Notes under the pieces: generated by a model
The model's database searches: none
What the model was told of the DNA's origin: nothing
The model's input: only the letters and a program-made list of their open reading frames with translations
Position numbers and translations under genes: made by a program
Part shown: positions 1-9,079 of the stretch, piece by piece
How the letters are laid out: every line of letters begins with the position of its first letter
How positions within the stretch are numbered: the first letter of the stretch is position 1
Source: Massilia sp. IC2-278
GTDB taxonomy: Bacteria; Pseudomonadota; Gammaproteobacteria; Burkholderiales; Burkholderiaceae_D
Reading direction: 5' to 3'
Assembly (NCBI RefSeq): GCF_020708045.1
Contig: NZ_JAJFES010000001.1
Span: 992,001-1,056,000 of the forward strand
Length of the DNA: 64,000 nt

Positions 1-36
1 CATATAAATCAGTTAACTCATCAGATCGGAGAATCC

Positions 37-825
37 ATGCGCATCGCCACGTTCAACGTCAACGGCATCGGCAGCCGCCTGCCTGCCCTGCTCCAGTGGC
101 TGGAAGAAACCAAACCTGACGTCGCCTGCCTGCAGGAACTGAAGGCGCCGCAGGAGCGCTTCCCGCTGGCGGAAATCAACGCAGCCGGCTACGGCGCCAT
201 CTGGCACGGCCAGAAAAGCTGGAACGGGGTCGCGATCCTGGCGCGCGGCGTCGACCCGGTGGAAGTCACGCGCGGCCTGCCGGGCGACCCGAGCGACGAG
301 CAGAGCCGCTATATCGAGGCGGTGGTGAACGACATCGTGGTCTGTGGCCTGTATTTGCCGAACGGCAACCCGGCGCCGGGGCCGAAGTTCGAGTACAAGC
401 TGGCCTGGTTCGAGCGCCTGATCACGCGCGCGGCGCAGTTGCTGGAGACCGGTGCGAAGGTGGTGATTGCCGGCGACTACAACGTGATGCCGACCGAGCT
501 CGACGTGTACAAGCCCGAGCGCTGGGGCGACGACGCTCTTTTCCGGCCTGAGACGCGCGAAGCCTTCCACCGGCTGGTGGCGCAGGGCTGGACCGATGCG
601 CTGCGAACCATGCATCCGGGCGAGGTGATCTATACGTTCTACGATTATTTCCGGAATGCCTATGGGAGGAATGCCGGGCTGCGGATCGACCACCTACTGC
701 TCAGCCCCAGCCTGGCGCCGGCCCTGGTTGCGGCCGGGACCGACCACGAGGTGCGCGGACGGGAGAAGCCGAGCGACCACGTGCCGACCTGGGTCGAGCT
801 GGATTTGTCGAAGGTACAGAAATAG
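37..825 (+). CDS. xth: exodeoxyribonuclease III (AP endonuclease)
   Basis: 262 aa, typical length for the ExoIII/AP endonuclease 1 family (EEP fold). It removes 3' blocking groups and cleaves abasic sites in base-excision repair in the cytoplasm. The expected catalytic set is visible: Glu34 (LQELK), Asp147 and Asn149 (GDYN), and the C-terminal Asp247-His248 (SDH). A GGAGAAT Shine-Dalgarno lies just before the ATG. It stands alone and converges on the amino-acid transporter operon, with a repeat cluster between them. Identification is confident; which paralogue of the family it is in this organism cannot be told here. Confidence 0.95.
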   Translation: MRIATFNVNGIGSRLPALLQWLEETKPDVACLQELKAPQERFPLAEINAAGYGAIWHGQKSWNGVAILARGVDPVEVTRGLPGDPSDEQSRYIEAVVNDIVVCGLYLPNGNPAPGPKFEYKLAWFERLITRAAQLLETGAKVVIAGDYNVMPTELDVYKPERWGDDALFRPETREAFHRLVAQGWTDALRTMHPGEVIYTFYDYFRNAYGRNAGLRIDHLLLSPSLAPALVAAGTDHEVRGREKPSDHVPTWVELDLSKVQK

Positions 826-861
826 CGATTGTTGCGGTAACCGGATGACGCAGCGACAACC

Positions 862-1046
862 GTAGGGTGGGCACCCCGTGCCCACGCGGAACGCGCTGCT
901 ATGTTGGCGGTGTTTGAACCCGAGACGTGGCCATGTGGACGCGCATCCGAATGATTATCCCGAGACGTTTCGACGATCACATCGCGCGTCTGAAAGGACG
1001 CCAACGATATGCATGATTCCGCGTGGGCACAGCGTGCCCACCGTAC
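862..1046. repeat. REP-like palindrome pair, GCAC core
   Basis: Two copies of the dispersed palindrome: 862-889 on the + strand and 1019-1046 inverted. Each has the arm GTGGGCAC pairing with GTGCCCAC across a 3-base loop, a GTAGGG (or GTACGG in the second copy) head and a CACGCGG tail. The inverted pair has the organisation of a BIME. They fill most of the gap between the convergent xth and ABC-ATPase genes (826-1083); nothing else was seen there. Confidence 0.85.
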
Positions 1047-1083
1047 GGTTACAGTCCGAGGCCACCACAGGCATGGCCGTTAC

Positions 1084-1812
1084 TCAACGATTGCTGCGAT
1101 CCGCCAGGAACTGCTGCGCCCGTGGATGTTGCGGGTTCGCGAAGAACGCCTCCGGCTCGGCTTTCTCGAGGATCTTCCCCTCCGCCATGAACCAGATCCG
1201 GTCCGCCACGTCGCGCGCGAAGCCCATCTCGTGGGTCACGCACACCATGGTCATGCCCTGCCCGGCTAGCTTGCGCATCACCTGCAGCACCTCACCCACC
1301 ATTTCCGGATCGAGCGCGCTGGTCGGTTCGTCGAACAGCATGATCGGCGGCCGCATGGCCAGTGCGCGGGCGATCGCCACGCGCTGCTGCTGGCCGCCGG
1401 ACAACTCGTGCGGATACGCGTCCGCCTTGTGCGCCAGCCCCACGCCGTCGAGCAGTTCCATGGCAAAGGCACGCGCCTCGGCCTTGCTGGCGCGCTTCAG
1501 CGACACCGGCGCCAGCATGCAGTTCTCCAGCGCCGTCAGGTGCGGGAACAGATTAAATTGCTGGAACACGAAACCGATCCCGGCGCGCAGCGTGTTCACG
1601 TCAAGACCGCGCGCGTGGATGTCGCGGCCATCGATGGCGATGCGGCCGCCGTCGATGTCTTCCAGCCGGTTCAGGGTGCGGATCAGGGTCGATTTGCCGG
1701 AGCCCGACGGCCCGCACACCACCACCACCTCGTTCTTGCCGACGGTTTCAGACACGTCGACCAGCGCGTGATACTCGCCGTACCACTTGTTGACTTGTTC
1801 CAGAACGATCAT
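1084..1812 (-). CDS. polar amino-acid ABC transporter ATP-binding protein
   Basis: 242 aa from the chosen ATG at 1812; a longer reading frame to 1920 would overlap the upstream permease gene and adds no conserved sequence. Walker [10 protein letters not shown], the signature LSGGQQQR and Walker B ([12 protein letters not shown]) are present, as in the GlnQ/GltL/HisP subfamily that energises uptake of polar amino acids. It is the last gene of a four-gene operon (binding protein, two permeases, ATPase). Substrate is not determinable; glutamate/aspartate or a basic amino acid are both plausible. Confidence 0.93.
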   Translation of the reverse strand: MIVLEQVNKWYGEYHALVDVSETVGKNEVVVVCGPSGSGKSTLIRTLNRLEDIDGGRIAIDGRDIHARGLDVNTLRAGIGFVFQQFNLFPHLTALENCMLAPVSLKRASKAEARAFAMELLDGVGLAHKADAYPHELSGGQQQRVAIARALAMRPPIMLFDEPTSALDPEMVGEVLQVMRKLAGQGMTMVCVTHEMGFARDVADRIWFMAEGKILEKAEPEAFFANPQHPRAQQFLADRSNR

Positions 1813-1823
1813 CGTTCGAATCC

Positions 1824-2540
1824 TTACAGCGAAATGGGCGCCACCGGCGTGCCTTGTTGGCTCGACCGGCGCCCGAGCCGGCGTTCCAGCATGAAGGCCA
1901 GCCGTGACAACCCGAAGCACAGCACGAAATAGGTCAGCGCCAGGATAATGTAGACCTCGACCGCCTTGGTAAACACCAGGGTATTAACCTGGGTGGCGAT
2001 GAACGACACCTCGGACAGGCCGATGATGTAGCCGAGCGACGTCGCCTTGATGGTCGATACCAGCTGGTTCACCAGCGAAGGCAGCACGTTCTTCAGCGCC
2101 TGCGGCAGCACCACCAGGCGCAGCGCCCCGAAGTAGCCCAGGCCGAGCGAGCGCGCGCTTTCCATCTGCCCTTTCGGCAGCGCGCGGATGCCGGCGGCCA
2201 CGATCTCGGCCAGGTAGACGGCGTCGAACAGCACCAGCGTCATCAGCATGGTGGTAGCCTGGCCGGTCTTCACGCCGGTCACGGCCGGCAGGAAGAAGTA
2301 GGCCCAGAACACGACCAGCAGCAATGGCACGGCGCGCACCACCTGCACCAGCGCGGTGGCGGGCCAGCGCACGGCGCGGAAGGGACTCACGCGGGCGATG
2401 CCCAGCAGCAAACCGAGCGGCATCGCCAGCAGCAGCGCCGCGCCGGACAGCAAGATCGTCAGCGACAGGCCGCCCAGCGGCCCATTCGGGTACTGGCCGA
2501 CGAGGAAGTACAGCCAGTATTCCTGGATCAGTTCGATCAT
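1824..2540 (-). CDS. amino-acid ABC transporter permease (GltK/HisM type)
   Basis: 238 aa inner-membrane protein with about five hydrophobic segments. It carries the HisMQ-family coupling loop ([22 protein letters not shown]) near residues 112-133 that contacts the ATPase. It lies 10 bases downstream of the companion permease and 11 bases upstream of the ATPase gene, so the three are co-transcribed. The two permeases form a heterodimeric channel by family precedent. Confidence 0.92.
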   Translation of the reverse strand: MIELIQEYWLYFLVGQYPNGPLGGLSLTILLSGAALLLAMPLGLLLGIARVSPFRAVRWPATALVQVVRAVPLLLVVFWAYFFLPAVTGVKTGQATTMLMTLVLFDAVYLAEIVAAGIRALPKGQMESARSLGLGYFGALRLVVLPQALKNVLPSLVNQLVSTIKATSLGYIIGLSEVSFIATQVNTLVFTKAVEVYIILALTYFVLCFGLSRLAFMLERRLGRRSSQQGTPVAPISL

Positions 2541-2550
2541 GCCGTCTCCC

Positions 2551-3246
2551 TTACACCGTGCGCACCGGGAAGCGGCGCCCGTACAGCTGCGCGGCCAGGG
2601 AAATCAGCAGCGAAACCGTCAGGTAAGCCAGCGTCGCAAACGTAAACGCCTCCACGCTGCGAAAGCTTGCGGTTTCCACGCGCGCGGCCTGGTACATCAT
2701 TTCGGCGGCGCCGATCACGGTGGCCACGCTGGTGTCCTTCCACAGGTTCACGGTCTGCGACAGCAGCGGCGGCACGGAAATGCGGATCGCCTGCGGCATC
2801 AGCACCAGGCGCACGGCGGCGAAGCGCCCCAGGCCCAGCGAACGCGCGGCTTCGAGCTGGGCGGCTGGCACGGCGCGGATGCCGCTGCGGATGTCCTCGG
2901 CCATGTGCACGCCGGCGTACAGGCTGAGGGCGATCACGGCGCAAATCGCTTCCGGATTGCTGTCGTAGAGCGCCATCTTCACCGGCTCGGGCAGCAGCTC
3001 GGGAAAGGCGAAGTACCAGAACAGCAGGTGCGCCAGCAGCGGCACGTTGCGGATGCTCTCGACGATGACGGCGCCGATCGATTGCAGCACGCGGTTCGGC
3101 GAAGTGCGCATCAGCGCCACGAGCGCGCCAAACGGCAAGGCCAGCACAAAGCTGGCCGCCGTCAATTGCAGGGAAAGGATGAGACCCTGCACCAGCCAGT
3201 CATGGTACTGGCCGGATTGCAGTATGGATGGATCGAAAAAGCTCAA
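2551..3246 (-). CDS. amino-acid ABC transporter permease (GltJ/HisQ type)
   Basis: 231 aa, hydrophobic, with the family coupling motif (EDIRSGIRAVPAAQLEAARS) around residues 117-136. It is separated from the binding-protein gene by 9 bases. Paralogous to the adjacent permease; together they form the membrane pore of a type I polar amino-acid importer. Confidence 0.92.
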   Translation of the reverse strand: MSFFDPSILQSGQYHDWLVQGLILSLQLTAASFVLALPFGALVALMRTSPNRVLQSIGAVIVESIRNVPLLAHLLFWYFAFPELLPEPVKMALYDSNPEAICAVIALSLYAGVHMAEDIRSGIRAVPAAQLEAARSLGLGRFAAVRLVLMPQAIRISVPPLLSQTVNLWKDTSVATVIGAAEMMYQAARVETASFRSVEAFTFATLAYLTVSLLISLAAQLYGRRFPVRTV

Positions 3247-3255
3247 AGCGACAAC

Positions 3256-4089
3256 TTAGATCTTGTCGGTGCTGATGGTGAAGTTGCGCTTGGCGATGTT
3301 CGGGCGGGTGCCCGGGCCGTACCACTTGTTGAACAATTGATTGGCCGCGCCGCTGGTTTCCAGCTCGCGCAGGGTGGCGTCGACCACGCCCTTCAGGTTC
3401 TTCTCGCCCTTGCGCAGGCCGAGCGCGATCGACTCGACGCCGATGCTGGTCGGCAGGATGGTGAAGTTCTTGGCTGCCGGGCCCAGCTTGCCGTAGTCGG
3501 CCAGCAGCGAGGATTCGTCGTTCACGTAGGCGATGCCCTTGCCCTGCTGCAGCGCCTGGAAGGCTTGCTGGGTGTTCTCGAAGGTGACGATGTTCGCGGT
3601 CGGGACGGCGGCGCGGATGTTCGTTTCCTGGGTGCCGCCGCGGACGGTAACGACCTTCTTGCCGGCCAGTTGCGGCAGCGCCTTGATGCCGCTGGCGCTG
3701 CGCACCATGACTTTCGAGCCGGTGACGAAGTGGGTCAGCGCGAAGTCGACCTGGGATTCGCGTTCCTTGTTGTGGGTGAGCGTGGCGGCCAGCACGTCGA
3801 CGTGGCCCTGCTGCAGCTCCGGAATGCGGGCGGCCACCGACAATTGCTTGAACACCGGCTTGACGCCGATCTTTTTCGCCACGGCCTTGGCCAGGTCGAT
3901 CTCGTAGCCGACCAGTTCGCGGGTTTTCGGGTCGATGAAGCTGTTCGGTTCGTCGGTGCCGAGCACGCCGAAGACGATCTCGCCCTTTTTCTTGATGTCG
4001 GCCAGCTGGTCGGCGTGTGCGGTGGCAGCGAACGACAGCTGCGCGGCAAGCGCGGCTGCGACGGCGATGAAAGTGCGGCGATTGCCCAT
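3256..4089 (-). CDS. periplasmic amino-acid-binding protein (family 3)
   Basis: 277 aa from the ATG at 4089, where a Sec signal peptide begins (positively charged start, then a hydrophobic stretch ending ATAHA). A longer frame to 4173 has no signal sequence at its start and was not used. The mature part opens with the family 3 solute-binding pattern (DIKKKGEIVFGV) and keeps the two-lobe motif with VVTVRGGT. First gene of the amino-acid ABC operon; it sets the ligand specificity, which cannot be assigned from sequence alone. Confidence 0.92.
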   Translation of the reverse strand: MGNRRTFIAVAAALAAQLSFAATAHADQLADIKKKGEIVFGVLGTDEPNSFIDPKTRELVGYEIDLAKAVAKKIGVKPVFKQLSVAARIPELQQGHVDVLAATLTHNKERESQVDFALTHFVTGSKVMVRSASGIKALPQLAGKKVVTVRGGTQETNIRAAVPTANIVTFENTQQAFQALQQGKGIAYVNDESSLLADYGKLGPAAKNFTILPTSIGVESIALGLRKGEKNLKGVVDATLRELETSGAANQLFNKWYGPGTRPNIAKRNFTISTDKI

Positions 4090-4324
4090 GAATTCTCCAA
4101 CGGCGAAATAACGAGCCGTGCAGTATAGGGCATGTTCACTTCTGCAAGAACGATAAATTTCCCATATAAACATCCGTAGTTGCTATAAGCGGAGCCGCAG
4201 TCCAGGTCCCATCGTTTCATCGATGGCAAGGAAAGGGCCGCTGCCAGCAAGCCCGGATTCGCTGCTATACAATCAATATTGAGCAGCGCTCAACACGGCG
4301 CAGCCAGTTTATTTTGGAGAAATC

Positions 4325-4714
4325 ATGTCGGGCTTTAGCATTAACATCGAACAAAAAACGCTCGCGGGCAACAACTTCCGCGAAGTCCTGTACACCACCG
4401 AGCGCAGCCAGCTGGTCATCATGACCCTGCAGCCGGGTGAAGAGATTGGCCTGGAACACCACACCGGCCACGACCAGTTCATCCGCGTGGAAGCGGGCGA
4501 AGGCGTGGCGATCCTGGACGGCGAACAGCACAAGCTGGAAGACGGCGTCGCGGTCGTGATCCCGGCCGGCACCGAGCACAATGTGATCAATACCTCGCAA
4601 ACCGAGCCGATGCGCTTGTACACGCTGTACACCCCACCGGAGCATCCGGATGGCATCGTGCACGCGACCAAGGCGGAAGCGGACGAGTACGAGAAAACGC
4701 ATCACGCGGAGTAA
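4325..4714 (+). CDS. small cupin-domain protein
   Basis: 129 aa single cupin barrel. Cupin motif 1 is present as G-x5-EHHTGHDQ-x-IRV-x3-G and motif 2 as P-x-G-x2-H-N-V, giving candidate metal ligands His46, His47 or His50, Glu/Gln51 and the distal His. A TTGGAGA Shine-Dalgarno precedes the ATG. Members of this compact family are common and mostly uncharacterised. It is monocistronic, divergent from the amino-acid ABC operon and convergent with the sigma-factor gene. No specific reaction is claimed. Confidence 0.85.
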   Translation: MSGFSINIEQKTLAGNNFREVLYTTERSQLVIMTLQPGEEIGLEHHTGHDQFIRVEAGEGVAILDGEQHKLEDGVAVVIPAGTEHNVINTSQTEPMRLYTLYTPPEHPDGIVHATKAEADEYEKTHHAE

Positions 4715-4749
4715 GCTGGTATTGCCGTGGCGGCATGCCATCGTCTCGG

Positions 4750-5005
4750 TGGTGGGTTCGAGAACCCACCCTACGATCAGCACCACGGTTCTGTTTTTCC
4801 GCAGTTGTAGGGTGGACTCCCGAGTCCACGCTGTACGGCGGACGCATGTCGATATGCGGCAGGAGCCCCGGATTGTGTGCGCAATGGGTTATTGAAATAG
4901 CTTGTGGTTCGCATACGTACGACAGCGTGGACTCGGGAGTCCACCCTACGAACTTCGGCGCCCGTAGGCGATTTTGGAGTGGTGGGTTCGAGAACCCACC
5001 CTACG
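4750..5005. repeat. REP-like palindrome cluster, four copies
   Basis: Copies at 4750-4775 (inverted, GTTC/GAAC core), 4807-4834 (direct, ACTC/GAGT core), 4922-4949 (inverted, ACTC core) and 4980-5005 (inverted, GTTC core). All carry the GTAGGGTGG head on one side. They occupy the gap between the convergent cupin and sigma-factor genes; the last copy ends 15 bases from the sigma-factor stop codon. No gene is seen in this gap. Confidence 0.88.
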
Positions 5006-5019
5006 GCCCCGCGCCACGC

Positions 5020-6297
5020 TTAGTCGTTTGCGCGGGCACGCTCTTCCAATAAGGCGCGTTCGCGCGCATTTGCAGTGAGCGCCGCGGCGCGGGTGAACTC
5101 GGCGCGCGCTTCTTCCCTCCTCCCCAGCTTTTCCAGCAGGTCGCCGCGCACGCTCGGCAGCCACTGGTAATCCCTGAGCAGTGTTTCGCCCGCCAGCACG
5201 TCGACCAGCGCCAGGCCGGCCGCCGGCCCCTCGGCCATGCCCACCGCCACGGCCCGGTTCAGTTCGACCACCGGCGAGGGCATGGCGTGCGCCAGGTCGC
5301 CGTACAGCGCCGCGATCCGCGCCCAGTCGGTGTCCTGCGCCGTGCGCGCCCGCGCATGGCAGGCGGCAATCGCGGCCTGCAGCGCGTAGGGGCCGAGCTG
5401 GCCGCCGAGTTGTTCGGCGCGCGCCAGCGCCGCCAGCCCGCGCCGGATCAGCAGGCCGTCCCAGCGCGCGCGGTCCTGCTCCAGCAGCAGCACCGGCCGC
5501 CCGGCCGCATCCACCCGCGCTTTGGCGCGCGAGGCCTGCAATTCCATCAGCGCGATCAGGCCATGCGCCTCCGGCTCCAGCGGCGCCAGCCCGGCCAGCA
5601 TGCGGCCCAGGCGCAGCGCTTCGTCCAGCAGCGCCGGGCGCATCCAGTCGTCGCCGGCCGTGGCCGTGTAGCCCTCGTTGAAAACCAGGTAGACCACCTC
5701 GAGCACCGAGCCCAGGCGCTCGACCAGCTCCGCGCGCGGCGGCAGTTCGAACGGCACGCCGGCCTGGCCGAGGCTGCGCTTGGCGCGCACGATGCGCTGC
5801 GCGACCGTCGGCTCCGGCACCAGGAAGGCGCGCGCGATCTCGTGCGTAGCCAGGCCGCCGACCAGCTTCAGGGTCAGGGCGAGGCGCGCCTCCTGCGGCA
5901 GGATCGGATGGCAGGCGATGAATATCAGGCGCAGCAGGTCGTCGCCGACGCCGCTGCGCGCCTCGTCCAGGCTGTCGACAAAGTCCGGCACGGTGGCGGC
6001 CTCCTGCGCTTCCAGGTCGAGCCCGATCTGCTGGAGCTTTTCCCGGAGCAGCTTGTCGCGGCGCAGGCGGTCGAGCGCGGCGTTCTTTGCCGTGCGCATC
6101 AGCCAGGCGCCTGGGTTGTCGGGCAAGCCGGCGCCCGGCCAGGTTTCCAGCGCGGCCACCAGGGCGTCGCCGGCCAGTTCCTCGGCCAGGCCGATGTCGC
6201 GCACCAGGCGCGCCACGCCGGCCACGATCTTCGCGGACTCGATGCGCCAGACCGCGGCGATGGCCTTGTCCGTGGCCGCCCTGGTGGTGGCGTGCAT
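5020..6297 (-). CDS. RNA polymerase sigma factor, ECF42-like
   Basis: 425 aa from the ATG at 6297, which overlaps the stop of the upstream VOC gene by one base (TGATG). The N-terminal 170 residues hold sigma regions 2 and 4 (region 2.4 NPGAWLMRTAKNAALDRLRR; region 4.2 THEIARAFLVPEPTVAQRI). The rest is a long helical, TPR-like extension with the SNoaL-less architecture of ECF42 factors, including VVYLVFNEGY. ECF42 sigma factors are usually linked to DGPF/YCII genes rather than an anti-sigma factor, which is the arrangement here. Its regulon is unknown. Confidence 0.88.
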   Translation of the reverse strand: MHATTRAATDKAIAAVWRIESAKIVAGVARLVRDIGLAEELAGDALVAALETWPGAGLPDNPGAWLMRTAKNAALDRLRRDKLLREKLQQIGLDLEAQEAATVPDFVDSLDEARSGVGDDLLRLIFIACHPILPQEARLALTLKLVGGLATHEIARAFLVPEPTVAQRIVRAKRSLGQAGVPFELPPRAELVERLGSVLEVVYLVFNEGYTATAGDDWMRPALLDEALRLGRMLAGLAPLEPEAHGLIALMELQASRAKARVDAAGRPVLLLEQDRARWDGLLIRRGLAALARAEQLGGQLGPYALQAAIAACHARARTAQDTDWARIAALYGDLAHAMPSPVVELNRAVAVGMAEGPAAGLALVDVLAGETLLRDYQWLPSVRGDLLEKLGRREEARAEFTRAAALTANARERALLEERARAND

Positions 6298-6707
6298 CAG
6301 GAGTGCGGCGGCACGGCGTTCGGGTCCATGTACATCAGCTCCCAACCGTGGCCGTCGAGATCCTCGAAGGCGTGGTAGTACATGAAGCCATGGTCCTGGC
6401 TGGCATTCGGCGCCCGCCCGCCGCCGGCAAGCGCTTTCGCCACCAGGCTGTCGACCTGCTCGCGGCTGTCGCACGACAGGCAGGTCAGCACCTCGGTGCT
6501 GGTCCTGGCGTCCGCCACCGGCTTCGTGGTAAAGGTCTGGAAGTAGCTTTCCTGCAGCAGCATGGCGTAGATGTTCTCGCCGATGATCATGCAGAGCGCG
6601 CGCTCGTCGCTGAACTGCGGATTGAAGGCGAAGCCGAGGCTGCCGAAGAATTCACGGGTCTTGCCGATGTCTTTGACCGGCAGGTTCACGAAGATCTGCT
6701 TGTGCAT
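6297..6707 (-). CDS. VOC-family (glyoxalase-like) protein
   Basis: 136 aa. The start (IFVNLPVKDIGKTREFFGSLGF) and the end (FEDLDGHGWELMYMDP) are typical of the vicinal-oxygen-chelate fold. It resembles the subgroup annotated as glyoxalase/bleomycin-resistance-like with no proven substrate. It is translationally coupled to the downstream sigma gene and belongs to the same ECF42 cluster, so a role in the same stress response is inferred. Confidence 0.85.
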   Translation of the reverse strand: MHKQIFVNLPVKDIGKTREFFGSLGFAFNPQFSDERALCMIIGENIYAMLLQESYFQTFTTKPVADARTSTEVLTCLSCDSREQVDSLVAKALAGGGRAPNASQDHGFMYYHAFEDLDGHGWELMYMDPNAVPPHS

Positions 6708-6752
6708 GGGATATCCCTGTTCTATGTGGTCGAGGATGGTGTCGCGCGGCGC

Positions 6753-7175
6753 TCAGTGCTGGACCGGGCCGCCGGCTTCCAGCTCGCGGAAGCGCTCGAT
6801 GGCCGGCGTTTCCGGAAAATCGTCGAGCTCGATGATCTGGCGCACTTCGATTTCCGCGTCCAGGCCCTCGCCGCGCGGGTTCGGAAAGCGGCGCGCCCAT
6901 TCCAGGGCTTCCTCGCGCGAGCGCACTCCAATCATGGTGAAGCCGGCGATCATTTCCTTCGACTCCGTAAACGGACCGTCGATCACGGTGCGTTCGCCGC
7001 CGCGGTAGCGGATGCGCATGCCGTGGCTGCTCGGATGCAGGCCGCTGGCGTCGAGCAGGACGCCGGCACGGGCCAGCTCGCCGTGGTAGTCGGCCATTGC
7101 ATTGAGCAAGTCTTCGCCGGGCATGCAGCCGGCTTCGGACTCGGGCGTGGCCTTGACGATGATCATGTAGCGCAT
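6753..7175 (-). CDS. YCII/DGPF-domain protein
   Basis: 140 aa with the hallmark DGPFTESKE motif about residues 66-74 followed by IAGFTMI. DGPF proteins have a dimeric alpha-beta fold related to YciI; no activity is firmly established. It lies 45 bases upstream of the VOC gene and is one of two paralogues in this ECF42-associated operon. An ATG with an AGGAGAACGA Shine-Dalgarno supports the start. Confidence 0.88.
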   Translation of the reverse strand: MRYMIIVKATPESEAGCMPGEDLLNAMADYHGELARAGVLLDASGLHPSSHGMRIRYRGGERTVIDGPFTESKEMIAGFTMIGVRSREEALEWARRFPNPRGEGLDAEIEVRQIIELDDFPETPAIERFRELEAGGPVQH

Positions 7176-7301
7176 GTTCGTTCTCCTGTGCTTGAAGACA
7201 CCGGTCCGGGTCGGGCGACCCGTGAAAACCGGCTTTCGACAACACGACGAACGGGCGCGCCGGAAATCGACACGCCCTGCAAAAATTATTTAGCGCACTG
7301 G

Positions 7302-7658
7302 TCAACGCTCGTAGCAAGGCGCCAAGCCGCGCACCTCCACAGTGGCCCACTCGGCCGCAGGGCAACGTGCGGCGAGCGCCAGCGCTTCTTCGCGCGTAGC
7401 CACGTTCACATGGAAAAAGCCGCCGATCATCTCCTTGGCCTCGGCAAACGGACCATCGACCACCCGCGCCTTGCCGCTGTCGACACGCACCCGCGCCGCC
7501 TGGCCCAGCGGCGCCAGCGATTGCGCGTCGAGCAGCACGCCTTCCTCGCGCAGGGCATCGCCGAAGCGCAGCATGCGCTCATACAGGGCGCGGCCCTCGG
7601 CTTCGCTGCGGGTGGCGCGCTGGCTGACGGGTTCGTGGATCAACAGCATGTAAGACAT
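7302..7658 (-). CDS. YCII/DGPF-domain protein (second paralogue)
   Basis: 118 aa, with DGPFAEAKEMIGGFF near residues 68-82, the same motif as in the neighbouring gene. First gene of the four-gene ECF42 cluster. The 126-base gap to the next gene is larger than others in the cluster, so a second promoter there is possible. No function assigned beyond the family. Confidence 0.87.
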   Translation of the reverse strand: MSYMLLIHEPVSQRATRSEAEGRALYERMLRFGDALREEGVLLDAQSLAPLGQAARVRVDSGKARVVDGPFAEAKEMIGGFFHVNVATREEALALAARCPAAEWATVEVRGLAPCYER

Positions 7659-7872
7659 GGAGGCGGCCCCTGTGAATCGACATGGATGGGAGCACGTATT
7701 CTACGGGCGGATGGCCGAGTAAAGCACGCTGCGCTGCGGTATCCAGCCTTTTTGCTCGGACTAGGCTGAGGCGCCGTCCGACCATTCCTACAGACTTGTC
7801 GCCCTCTCTCCTATTGCCCCACACTGGCGACGCGCTACCATGGGTCATCGACATTCAAAGCGGGAGGCCAGA

Positions 7873-8328
7873 ATGGGTGAAAACAAGGGTAAAGGTACGA
7901 AAGGCCGCAACTACGACGAACTGAGCGGCGTCGGCACCAGCAGTGCCGGCATCACCGGGACGACCGGCAACCTGAACAACGGTGTGCGCGACGGCGGTAT
8001 CGGCAAGCCATCGGCACGCGACAGCGGCAACCGGGCGGGCAACATGCAATCGGCCGACCTGGACGACGATGTCACCCCGGCACTCGGCACGGGCAGCCGC
8101 TCGGGCGGTGCAGCCGGCAACCAGCAAAGCGGTCAGCCGCAGGGCCAGCAGTCGAACCTGCAGCAGTCCGGTTCGCAATCCGGTTCGCAACAGTCGGGCC
8201 TGCAGCAATCCGGTTCCCAGCAGTCGGGGTCCCAGCAGTTTCAATCCGGGCAATCCGGGTCGCAACAGTCCAGCACGCTGCAATCGAAGCGCAGCCTGGA
8301 CCAGGACGTGTTAGGCAAGGAGAATTGA
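7873..8328 (+). CDS. Gln/Ser/Gly-rich low-complexity protein
   Basis: 151 aa from the ATG at 7873, chosen because GGGAGG lies 5 bases upstream; an ATG at 7840 lacks one. The first 75 residues are Gly/Asn-rich and hydrophilic (GTGSRSGGAAGNQ). Residues 80-135 are imperfect repeats of QQSGSQ and QQSGL units. There is no signal peptide, no hydrophobic segment and no cysteine. It ends in a charged tail (SLDQDVLGKEN). The family is not recognised. Such tails are disordered and may act as a stress- or surface-associated filler, but no role is asserted. Confidence 0.7.
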   Translation: MGENKGKGTKGRNYDELSGVGTSSAGITGTTGNLNNGVRDGGIGKPSARDSGNRAGNMQSADLDDDVTPALGTGSRSGGAAGNQQSGQPQGQQSNLQQSGSQSGSQQSGLQQSGSQQSGSQQFQSGQSGSQQSSTLQSKRSLDQDVLGKEN

Positions 8329-8458
8329 ACTCCGGCGGCATCCTCCGCCGCCATGACTCCGACCGGCGCAGGCGCAGCGGCACACACCGCTCGCCTGCGC
8401 ATTCTTGCGTCCGGCGCCGTCCCGCGCGCCGGGCAGCGCCTACCCTACTCCTTATCCC

Positions 8459-9010
8459 ATGCGAATACTGCTGCGCAGCCTGGTCCTGATTGCCCTGTTT
8501 GTCGGCGCCTACGCGCTGTTCGGCCCGTATATCAAGAACGCGCTGTATGCGATGCGCCTGGCATCGCAACCGGTGCCGACAGCCCTGCCGGTGCCGGTGC
8601 GCGGCGTCGAAGCGCGCGCCCTGCGCGACACCTGGGGCGGCGCGCGCAGCGGCGGGCGCCGGCACGAAGGCATCGACATCTTTGCCAAGCGCGGCACGGC
8701 CGTGGTGTCGGCCACCGAAGGGGTGGTACTGCGCGTGAGCACCAATTCGCTCGGCGGCCAGGTGGTGTGGGTGCTCGGTCCCGGCGGCCAGCGCCACTAC
8801 TATGCGCACCTCGACCGCTATGCCGACATCGAGAACGGCCAGCGCGTGCGTCCAGGCACCATCCTCGGCTATGTCGGCACCACCGGCAACGCGGCCGGAA
8901 CGCCGCCGCACCTGCACTATGGTATCTACGAAAGCGGCGGCGCCATCAATCCCTATCCGCTGCTGCGGGCGAAAGCCGCGCCGGCGCGCACCACGACGCC
9001 CGCGCGCTAG
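8459..9010 (+). CDS. membrane-anchored M23 family metallopeptidase
   Basis: 183 aa. A single N-terminal hydrophobic segment (residues 4-20) acts as a signal anchor. The LytM/M23 domain follows with the zinc ligands His69 and Asp73 (HEGID) and the HLH pair His151/His153. These enzymes cut peptidoglycan cross-links, or act as inactive activators when ligands are lost; here the ligands are intact. The ATG at 8459 was preferred over one at 8405 since it places the hydrophobic segment at the start. Confidence 0.88.
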   Translation: MRILLRSLVLIALFVGAYALFGPYIKNALYAMRLASQPVPTALPVPVRGVEARALRDTWGGARSGGRRHEGIDIFAKRGTAVVSATEGVVLRVSTNSLGGQVVWVLGPGGQRHYYAHLDRYADIENGQRVRPGTILGYVGTTGNAAGTPPHLHYGIYESGGAINPYPLLRAKAAPARTTTPAR

Positions 9011-9079
9011 GGTCCCGCGGCGACGCCCTTCGCCCGCCTGTGATGTAATGCAGTCCTGACTACCGAACAGGAGAACCCG

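Noticed and set aside
2356..4128. A long + strand reading frame of 590 codons opposite the amino-acid ABC genes
   Set aside because: It is antisense to three clear transporter genes, has a composition typical of an out-of-frame shadow in GC-rich DNA, and shows no recognisable domain. Similar long shadows opposite pcaB (17693-19444), vdh (41280-42812), fcs (43245-44720) and leuA (50885-52768) were rejected for the same reason.
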